Shown here one piece after another: positions 28,312 to 35,522 of a DNA stretch of 35,522 nucleotides. The position numbers were made by a program, and so were the translations under genes. The DNA is from Priapulus caudatus (lineage: Eukaryota; Priapulida; Priapulimorpha; Priapulimorphida; Priapulidae). Each line of letters opens with the position of its first letter. Within the stretch, counting starts at the first letter, position 1. The stretch covers positions 628,421 through 663,942 of the forward strand of contig NW_014577066.1 in the NCBI RefSeq assembly GCF_000485595.1. Direction: 5' to 3'. Below the pieces are notes generated by a model, which did no database searches, had not been told where the DNA came from, and worked only from the letters and a program-made list of their open reading frames with translations.

Positions 28312-28432
28312 TGTGTGTGCGTGCGTGCGTGCGTGCGGTGTGTGTGTGTGTGTGTGCGTGCGTGGTGTGTGTGTGTGTGTGTGTGTGCGTGCGTGCGTGC
28401 GCGTCTGCGTGGTGCGTGCGTGTGCGTGTATC
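28112..28432. repeat. AC-to-GT simple repeat with central (TA)n
   Basis: The strand switches from ACGCAC/CACACG phrases (28120-28245) to GTGCGTG/GTGTGT phrases (28248-28430), with (TA)n at 28280-28304. The halves are roughly complementary, so the block is an imperfect giant palindrome. The overlapping 91 to 182-codon frames are artefacts. Confidence 0.92.
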
Positions 28433-28690
28433 CATAGTATAGATGAGGATTGTCAGCTAGACGAGACTGGCGCGAGGCCACTCCCGCCTGCCAGTCTCAG
28501 CAGTGCAGTGTCAGTGTATTATCTGTTGTCAGTGATTAATCGTATACACACGCGCAGCCGCGCGCGCTTCTGTTTTAAAGCATTTGTGCGAGTCCCAGAT
28601 CTAGAACCGATTACTTTGCTGATTGTTGTCGCGTGTCCTTGTTCGTTTTGTTTTACCGTCCAATGAGATTGTTGTCGGCCATTTCTTGTT
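28433..28690. other. Unique stretch with a 9-bp-arm hairpin
   Basis: GAGACTGGC (from about 28462) pairs with GCCAGTCTC (ending about 28498). No gene seen. Confidence 0.4.
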
Positions 28691-28691
28691 T

Positions 28692-28724
28692 GTGTGTATT
28701 TGTGTGTGTGTGTGTGTGTGTGTG

Positions 28725-28771
<47 letters not shown>

Positions 28772-28827
28772 GTGTGTGTGTGTGCTGTGTGCGTGTGTGC
28801 TATTGTGTGTGTGTGTATTTGTGTGTA

Positions 28828-28865
<38 letters not shown>

Positions 28866-28933
28866 TGCGTGTGCGCGTGCGTGTGCGTGCGCGTGCGCGT
28901 TCGCGTTCGTGTGTGTCTGTGTGTGTATGTGTG

Positions 28934-28989
<56 letters not shown>

Positions 28990-29002
28990 TGAGCGAGCGT
29001 TT
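28692..29002. repeat. (GT)n / (GC)n long alternating tract
   Basis: About 310 bp of nearly uninterrupted GT dinucleotides with GTGC and GCGC segments, ending in (GTGC)n at 28948-28990. One of the longest Z-DNA-prone tracts in the window. Confidence 0.96.
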
Positions 29003-29984
29003 GCGTGCACGAATGTGCACTCGATGGATTTCTATTTAGCGTTAATAACGAGGACAAGAAATAGTGTAAGGACAACCCGGAAGGATATGAAATGATATCT
29101 AGATAGGGGAATAGAGATATGTATACAGAACGAGTACTTGACTTGGAGATCGTATACTAAGTATACAAAGTATACTAATATATATAAGTAACTAGTATAG
29201 TAATACAAATATATAAGAGAGGGGTCGCGATGCTTATACCAGGGTGCGGGAGAAGGATGGCACTTGTAGGAATAGGAGTGCAGATAATACTATAAATCAT
29301 GTGTGGATAATTACGTATGGCAACTGAACATTCAGTTACTTTCTAACAGTAAAGCTTCGTGCGCCGCTTTCGTGATCCAAATGCTAGGAAACAGCAGCTG
29401 CATACAATTGGCATTGGCATGTATCTCATCTATACATAGCTGTGTATATAGCTTCAGCCAGCGGCCGGATCTCTCTGCCAATTCATATTCAGAGCGACAT
29501 AAACCCAACCATAAATAACAATAGCCGTCCATAAATGAAGAAGCACTCAACGGGAATTTAAGCACCAACAGAAAAATACATCCACTAACGAAATGGCAGT
29601 CGATGGTTATTAACCGAACACGATACGTGATAAAATAATCTCTGCCTCCATAAGCGAACGGGAGCTCGAGCGCGACCGAGCGTCAATAAATGGGCATTTA
29701 CGCACGTTTATGATCGGGTTGTGGGATAAGATGGACGGACACGACACCGCTGCGACCTTGACGAGAATCGACCGCTAGTTGGCGCTGCCTTCGTCGGTTT
29801 ATGGTGTACAACAATCGCGCGGCTCCGGCCATGCTTGGCTCACCGCCGAGCGGCGCGTTTTATTGTGTGCCATTGTTCAAGCGCATCGCTAATTGAAATG
29901 TTATAGTAGCCGGTGTAGTTTCGCCACGTGAATGCTAGCCGAAGGACTTTTTCTTATACCTGTGCGAGAAGCGGGTCGTGTCCG
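29003..29984. other. Unannotated stretch, CpG-rich toward its end
   Basis: AT-rich to 29640, with short palindromic TATA phrases at 29150-29215. From 29740 to 29860 it is CpG-rich, with CCGCTAGTTGGCGC, two mismatches from the CTCF core. No exon supported. Confidence 0.4.
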
Positions 29985-30262
29985 TCACTGTCTTTGTTCA
30001 GCTTTGCGCCTGTGTAATCGGAGCTGTGTCAATCGATGGCTCTGTCAAACCATGGCCATATATATATACATATAAATGTGGGTCTTTCAAATTATGGGGT
30101 TTTCTTTTATCCATTTAAGCATTGTCTTTGCTCAACTTTGTACCCATGAATTTGTCACTGCGTAAATTATTGGCCCTACCAAACCACGGCCACATTCAAA
30201 CGCGGGTCTAACAAACAATTGCCATTTTCTTCTACCAGCGATTCATGCATGTGCGTGTGCTT
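29985..30262. repeat. 134-bp tandem duplication, diverged
   Basis: GTCTTTGTTCAGCTTTG (29990) matches GTCTTTGCTCAACTTTG (30124), and CAAACCATGGCCA (30046) matches CAAACCACGGCCA (30180), each 134 bp apart. GCGGGTCT/GTGGGTCT and CATTTTCTTCTACC/TTTTCTTTTATCC also align. Traces of a third unit follow to about 30340. Confidence 0.85.
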
Positions 30263-30894
30263 GTCAGCTGTCATCAGCCGTTGTCTATTCACACCGTTCT
30301 TTGTCAAATAGAATGGTCGTCTGGAACCGTGGATAGAAAGACGCTTAAAAGCGCGTAGTTATCGCTACGTTCTAATTTAATTAGTTACTCTAGTTAGTTT
30401 GTAAATCGTACTTTGTCGGAATAGGACGTTAGAATAAGTCTGTGATGCAAGCCCTACGGCTATGCGGGCGGCTGCGCGCCATCGTAAGTTTTCCGCGCGT
30501 CGCAACCAGGAGTTAACTAAACGATAATCTCGTAAAACTGCCTGCCGTGGTGCGGTTGGATGCTACCGTCCTTGACTACAGCTTCTGTAATAGGCGGCCA
30601 TTACCTGTCAGTGTTTGGACAGAAGGTTTACATAAACACTAGTTAACCTCATAGCGCTGTTTGCTGTCTGGGCCGCGGCTAGAGAGCCACACTGGCCTCC
30701 GCGACTGCCGTGGTAACTATCGTAGCAAGTCACATCAAGAGCAGTTGAACTATGTGCTATATGCTACGGTTTATGTGTAAAACTACAATGCATGTATTCT
30801 TGGTTACGTGCGATGTCATCTCTTTTCTTCGCCATACCCACTAAGCCTACCTGTGATAGGCCTACTATTATTTTATGCGTACACAGAGACGTAC
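30263..30894. other. Unannotated stretch, nothing recognised
   Basis: Unique DNA with a modestly CpG-rich part at 30460-30560. Confidence 0.4.
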
Positions 30895-30935
30895 ACGTGA
30901 AGGCACGCGCACGCACACGCGCACGGACACACACA

Positions 30936-30993
<58 letters not shown>
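30895..30993. repeat. (AC)n microsatellite with CGCACG lead
   Basis: About 24 pure AC units (30943-30992) preceded by GCACGCGCACGCACACGCGC. Confidence 0.95.
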
Positions 30994-30994
<1 letters not shown>

Positions 30995-31035
30995 TTCGTT
31001 TTGCATGCTCATGTCGACGTGGTTTTCAGCTTTTC

Positions 31036-31113
31036 AGCTATCCTGCCGCCACCATGCCCCCACCGCTGCGGATGGGGTATCCAGCGGCAGGTGTGGAATT
31101 CCGCAGCACAGTG
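31036..31113 (+). other. Kozak-like ATG behind an acceptor: possible exon
   Basis: A pyrimidine-rich cagcttttcag acceptor is followed by GCCGCCACCATG, an exact match to the vertebrate Kozak consensus (ATG at 31052). The frame, MPPPLRMGYPAAGVEFRST, ends after 20 codons. Donors lie at GGCAG|gtgtgg and ACAGT|gtgagc before the stop. All three frames are open here, so coding status cannot be judged from the frame. A spliced first coding exon is possible. Confidence 0.25.
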
Positions 31114-31259
31114 TGAGCGTTCCTCTACTGATCCCTACTCTGCTGACCCACATGCCTCTCTCTCACACACGCTGCGGTCGCACGCTAGACTGACGCTACG
31201 CGTCTACACATCCCCGTCCCACCGTACCGCCGAGCTGGACTCCGTACCAGTCTCGCTAT

Positions 31260-31700
31260 CCTAACCCACGGGCCGTCTGCCGGGGGCAACCCCCTCGGAC
31301 ACTGACTGTTCTATTCTACTAAGCTCTCGTATTTTTTTCGTCTGCTAATCGGTGCGCTTTTACGTGCATTAGTGGCCCGCGTTTTTTTGCGCTCCGCGCG
31401 CGCGCGCCCGTAGATTTCTTTTTCGCGTAGCTGCCCGCGCCGTCCTTTGTAGGACGCCCGGCGAGCGCGGGACCTCGCTACCCGTGTTACGCGGCATTCC
31501 GGCTCGCAGACGACGCCTTATGTGGGCGCGCAGCAAACAGCGGCACTTTCTACTACGAGCGGCAACAAGAAAGCCGACCGCTGTCCGACGGTCGGCGGCG
31601 TCTGTCCAAATATTTGACCGCCGCAAAATTAAACGATTTCATGCGTAGCTCGAAATAATTCGTGTCGCGGCGCGGCGATGAGTTTTTATTCGCGAGATGC
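31260..31700. promoter_or_regulatory. CpG island, candidate promoter
   Basis: CpG is very dense (GCTCCGCGCGCGCGCGCCCG at 31391, CGCGCCGTCC, GCGGCGTCTG, GTCGCGGCGCGGCGATG), in contrast with AT-rich DNA beyond 31800. No TATA box is obvious. The 85-codon Arg-rich frame on the - strand (31369-31626) is of the type expected from GC-rich DNA. Direction of any transcript is unknown. Confidence 0.45.
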
Positions 31701-33475
31701 TCGTTGGGTGATGCTTTTCTGTTTGTTAGGTGACGCTCGACTAGATATAGCTTGTTTGCGCGCCAATCGTGCTGGCGGGAGAATGACAGCGTCGCTGTCT
31801 CTTTGCCTTATACAACTTCATTTATTCAACCTCGCTTCGGTTACTGACTTTCACTTTATTGAATAGCCATCATTTTCCTTATTCGCCTTGAATTGTCGAC
31901 GGCGTTTTCCCCGCTTGACGGAGTCGCACTGTCATCAACACGGTGACGAATGTATCCAGTGATGCGCTCATAACGTGCACAACACGAAATCACGGCGGCG
32001 CCACAGAAACCCTTGTTCGTTGTTTCGTCTCTTACAGTTCATAGCCAGCCGTTCGTAGACAACCGTAAAAGTGTTTAATTCACCTGTCGCTGCAAGTCTC
32101 TCTGCTCACGTTGATGAGAAAGAGAAAACATGAGGCATGCAACCCATTTTTGTGTACTACCCTCCCCCTGCTGCCTCCCCCTTATTCAACGCTGCTGCTG
32201 CGCACTGCAGCCCTGACTATGTCCGTGCGTAAGTGCTAGCGATGAGCAAACACTGATTGCCGATGGGTTTCTCAAGGCCATGGGAAACTAAGAAAGCGCA
32301 TAAAAAGCCGAAGGTGATAACGACATGCGCTACTCGACCCTCTCTCTCGTTTTCTTTCTTTCTTTCTCTTTGTGTGTACAAACCCTTAACGGCAGGAGGA
32401 AGTTAATTGTGTCCCGATACCGGTATCAAGTGATATGATGTAGGTTTACTACACTACGGCGACCACGCAACACAATACGTCGGCAAACACCGACAGAAGG
32501 CTATATATATATATATAAATATAACATGAGAGTAGTAATGAGGAGCCAGCAGAGATGTGTGAGGAAGAATGAGCATTCGTGAAAGTGAGAGTACGGTGCA
32601 TACGTACAAGGTGTTACCAGCAGATTTAATTCGCAAGTACGACATAGCAGGCATGCATATAGTGGTTACTTTTGATGTGGCTGTACAGTCCGCTGCACAT
32701 AGCATTCACCTGGAAGGCGGGTGTATCATGTTATAGACGGTTTAGCAGACACGGTCTCTTACAATACAGTTGATTCATCTCTAATCGCCGCTAAGCTCTG
32801 ATAATTGCGCTGCCATTATCTGCCACCCGGGCCTTCCACGGCTGCCCGGCCCGGTGCGCCGTGTGCGCAACCCTTTACGCGTTTCTTGACCGCTGTGGCC
32901 ATGTATGGGGGCATGCACTGACCCATGGTCATTTCTTGAGCCGCGCGCACCGACCATGACGGCCCCACTCGACGCTCTCCGAAAAGTTTGTTCGAGGATC
33001 TTCCATCTTGGGAGAGAAGTGCGGTGCAATCAACTTGTCGAGTGTCCTTGTGACAAGCAGCGCCCCCCACACCCACCACCGCAGTCATCACCAGCCATCG
33101 TATTACCCACCAGCCCTGACCCGGCTCTTGTGACCTATCTGTTGACTGCCGCCACGTCTCTTCCACGCTGTCGTGCCGCGTTAGTGGCAAGGAACATTGC
33201 GTCCGTCTAGACGGCAGAGATGGCAATCAGATGCGTCAAGTGTCTGGCGCGTGAAGTCCTGGTGCTGTTTGTAGAGATATGTGCGCATGCGCTCACGATG
33301 GCCTCTGTGACCGCGTGGCGCTCGCTGATATATGAGTAAGGGTGTGCTACCGTTGTGACGATTGGTGCGATAGACGGTGGGGGGGCTGTAGAGAAAATCC
33401 ACAGTTTGCCTTCATTTTTATCCCATCTATAGCTTTCGTTCTAGCTGACGCGTTTTCCTTTGTTCTCCCTCTCCG
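31701..33475. other. Unannotated stretch, no supported gene
   Basis: Mixed DNA. Items seen are an acceptor-like cgtctcttacag at 32036, a CT-rich 32340-32372, a perfect palindrome GATACCGGTATC near 32417 and a CpG-rich segment 32820-33200 with open frames up to 136 codons on the - strand and 101 on the + strand. None shows a domain, so none is called. Confidence 0.4.
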
Positions 33476-33477
33476 TA

Positions 33478-33660
33478 TCCCGCTTTCTCTCTCTCTAGCT
33501 CTCGTTCTAGATTTCCCGCTCGATCCCTCTCTATCGTTCTCTCTCTCTCCCGGTCCCTCTCAATTTTCCTCTCCCTCTTTCCCCTTTCCCTCACCTCTTC
33601 TCTAGCTTTTTCTCACTTTCCTTCTTCATCTCACTGTCGTCTTCGTTCTAATCATCCTTC
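33478..33660. repeat. Pyrimidine-rich CT tract
   Basis: TCTCTCTCTAGCTCTCG, CTCTCTCTCTCCCGG and CTCCCTCTTTCCCC phrases. Confidence 0.85.
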
Positions 33661-33810
33661 TTTCGCTTTTGCACTTTCAACATGTACCAGCCACCTCCTT
33701 AACCATCTTCACTCCAACCCTATTCGCCTCCATATTCTGTTTATCGGGTTTTCATCACCTCGGTATCTCGATGTAACGCTCTCTCTACAAGAAACAGCGC
33801 GAACTGAATG

Positions 33811-33869
33811 CGTGATGATTGATTGATTACCCGTGATGATTGATTGATTACCCGTGATGATTGCTTACC
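33811..33869. repeat. 21-bp tandem repeat, ~2.8 copies
   Basis: CGTGATGATTGATTGATTAC starts at 33811 and 33832, with a truncated third at 33853. Confidence 0.9.
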
Positions 33870-34640
33870 GTCGCAGCGTCTTAATTACTCATGTGGACAC
33901 GCCCGCGCTTATTCAGTCACCGGTCACGGCTATACCGATATCATGCTAGTATAGATTGCGGGTGAGTGATCTTCTTCATCACAGCCCTGCCTCCGATTGT
34001 GTGCGGGGTAATGCTTGTGGCCAGAGGGCACGCACTTATGAAAGAGTTAAATTGGGGCAATGGCTGGAGATAATGAGCGTTCACCTGTCTGCGTTGATGA
34101 TAGGGTCAGAGGTGGTGCGTCTTAGGCGCCCGTCTTCTGTTCGCGGCTGACTTTGTCTACTGGCCTTTTACGTGTAATTGAGTTATGATTGTCGACGATG
34201 GGCCGTCCCCTTCAGTCCCAAGGGCTTAGTGGTCAGTGCTCCGTGGCCGGACCCTTGACCCTATCATCGCCGCAGAGGACATACGTTGTGCCACGGTGGC
34301 AAATCAGTTCTCATTAGCAACCGTGCTAAAATATTAGCTATACATTATCATAAATCAAGAGCGAAGTTATCTGGAGAAATTACAGCGGCGGCTGCTAATT
34401 ATCCATTGTAAGGCACAATATATATATATATATATATTAACTATATTATTATTCCGCGACGCACACCAAAAATAGTCAAATCGATCGCGATCACAATGAG
34501 TTATTACGATAAAAACCTGGCTTCGTGTGTAACAAAGTCTCTCTTCTGTATCGTTTTTAGTAGTTTGTACACCGTGGTGTGCGTGCGGCGAGAGAAGTAT
34601 TTTCGGGAAGAATTCCCGAGCGATATTATGCGATGTAAAA
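33870..34640. other. Unannotated stretch, nothing recognised
   Basis: Includes a short (TA)n at 34420-34437. GGGCTTAGTGGTCAGTGCTC at 34218 looks tRNA A-box-like, but no B box or stems follow. Confidence 0.4.
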
Positions 34641-34644
34641 TACG

Positions 34645-34712
34645 TAAACATTAGAACTTTGGTAGTAAATAGAATCTGTGCTTATTATTATAATTTTCTT
34701 ATTGAGTCAGCA
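34645..34712. mobile_element. Fragment of the 10476 foldback family
   Basis: AAACATTAGAACTTTGGTAG and the following TAAATA...TGTGCTTATTATTA...GAGTCA align with 10757-10825 of the large foldback element (AAACATTAGGACTTCGGTAG, TAAATA...CGTGTTTATTTACT...GAGACG). Only one arm is recognisable, so this is a solo or decayed copy. It lies beside a (GTGC)-type array, as the complete copy lies in a minisatellite. Confidence 0.7.
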
Positions 34713-34734
34713 CATGTGTGCATTGTATTCACGT

Positions 34735-34935
34735 TTGCATGCATGCGCGTGCATGCGCGCGTGTGTGGATAACGCGTCGTGCGTGCATGCGTATACGTGT
34801 GTGGATATCGCGCCGTGCGTGCACGCGTGCGTGTGTAGATATTACCTCGTGCGTGCACGTGCGCGTGTATAAATATCACGTCGTGCGTGCGTGCGTGTGC
34901 GCGCGTGCGTGTATGAATATCACGTCGTGCTTACA
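34735..34935. repeat. ~34-bp GT-rich minisatellite, five units
   Basis: GTGTGGATAACGCGTCGTGC (34763) recurs with changes at 34797, 34833, 34865 and about 34909. Each unit has an AT-rich half (GGATATCG, AGATATTAC, AAATATCAC) and a GTGCGTGCACGC half. The GC halves are alternating purine-pyrimidine. Confidence 0.85.
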
Positions 34936-35488
34936 TTGCATTGACCGCTGGCGCCTGCATTCTGCAGTCCTATATATATACAGCTTACGTCGCTGTCACG
35001 CCTGCCTTATCCCGATCTTCCCGTCGCCATTATTACACTCATGCGTCTGCCTTCGTCTTCTTCTCTGTTTGCGGAGGGCCTGGTCGAGCTTGATTCATTT
35101 ATCCAACAGTGGAGTGGAATCTCCGGCTTTTGTTCGCGTTTCTGTGCAGGTTCTCTGACCAGTTTGTCCGTCACGCAGTGTAAAATATTATTATGTGGCA
35201 GTTCTGGGGAGCAGGGATATGTGTAGCGAGCACAAGGGGGTGATTATGTGTTTTTTAAATATATAGGCGAGTAAGCCAGTAAAGGAAATTAGACTGGTTA
35301 CAAAAACTGGTCTTCGTTCATGAACACTCTCTCGCTATTTCTCTCACTCCCCCATCCTAATAGCCCTGCTGTAGTGTTTTCTATAGTCGCTCAAATATTT
35401 ACGTATGTTTTTTCTTGATCCTCTTCTAATCCTCTCCCCTCCATCTTCCCCTCTTTCTTAAAAGGAATATTTATGGTTTATAAAATTT
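34936..35488. other. Unannotated stretch at window end
   Basis: A 61-codon frame (35041-35226) includes an internal ctgtgcag|GTTC acceptor-like site. No gene can be supported. CT-rich from 35320 to 35460. Confidence 0.4.
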
Positions 35489-35489
35489 C

Positions 35490-35522
35490 AACACGCACAC
35501 GCGCACACACACATACACACAC
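35490..35522. repeat. (AC)n tract at window edge
   Basis: ACACGCACACGCGCACACAC continuing to the end of the window. Confidence 0.9.

Noticed and set aside
28519-29095. Several 119-163-codon frames on both strands
   Set aside because: All are translations of the GT/GC tract.
29773-29786. CCGCTAGTTGGCGC as a CTCF site
   Set aside because: Two mismatches at normally fixed or restricted positions; too weak to list as a site.
32781-33226. Overlapping - and + strand frames of 82-136 codons
   Set aside because: Three overlapping frames in CpG-rich DNA, none with motif or splice support.
34218-34290. GGGCTTAGTGGTCAGTGCTC, resembling the 5' half of a tRNA
   Set aside because: No B box, anticodon stem or acceptor pairing follows.

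Overview
The window reads as animal nuclear DNA, most likely from a bilaterian invertebrate. The evidence is canonical GT-AG introns, very dense microsatellites (CA/GT, TA, CT, tetranucleotides), an interstitial TTAGGG tract, hAT-type non-autonomous transposons, matches to the CTCF motif, and plentiful CpG throughout, as in weakly methylated invertebrate genomes. The phylum is inference. I see no bacterial, organellar or viral gene set, no rRNA or tRNA gene and no CRISPR array. Almost all long open frames lie inside simple repeats or lack splice or family support.

The best gene evidence is on the + strand from about 18.6 to 21.4 kb. A CpG-rich promoter with a TATA box and a probable untranslated first exon precede a candidate ATG exon (19443). 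Three short exons follow (19656-19748, 20743-20815, 21285-21381) with good splice sites and matching phases, joined by one open frame. The product is not recognised. The 3' part of the gene is uncertain; two weak, phase-compatible exon candidates lie at 22171 and 25491. Three CTCF-like motifs, one of them a perfect core match, lie within 2 kb in the introns.

Layout: 0-4.3 kb is mostly unremarkable, with a degenerate 35-bp minisatellite, a CT tract, a foldback and a (TA)n tract. 4.3-5.5 kb is a striking satellite of 18-19-bp units built around the palindrome TTACGTAA, with a 73-bp higher-order unit, next to a CpG-rich promoter-like stretch (5.54-5.96 kb). 6.1-6.4 kb holds a 138-bp element with a perfect 44-bp inverted repeat and an 8-bp target duplication, then further hairpins. 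8.4-8.7 kb holds a second, different hAT-like element. 9.96-10.07 kb is a TTAGGG tract joined to a 7-bp (ATTAATC)n array. 10.4-11.05 kb is a G-rich minisatellite split by a long foldback element related to the one at 6.1 kb. 11.5-13.5 kb is simple repeats and a 37-bp tandem array. 13.5-18.6 kb is almost featureless.

Downstream of the gene, 23.7-24.2 kb holds four near-identical 30-bp repeats and two near-perfect palindromes. A diverged dispersed repeat occurs twice (24.4 and 26.1 kb). 27.5-27.8 kb looks like a transposon with a terminal hairpin. 28.1-29.0 kb is a huge alternating purine-pyrimidine tract. 30.0-30.3 kb is a 134-bp tandem duplication, 31.3-31.7 kb a CpG island, and 34.64 kb a third fragment of the foldback family. 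Apart from the 19-21 kb gene the window is intergenic or intronic DNA shaped by tandem repeats and small DNA transposons.
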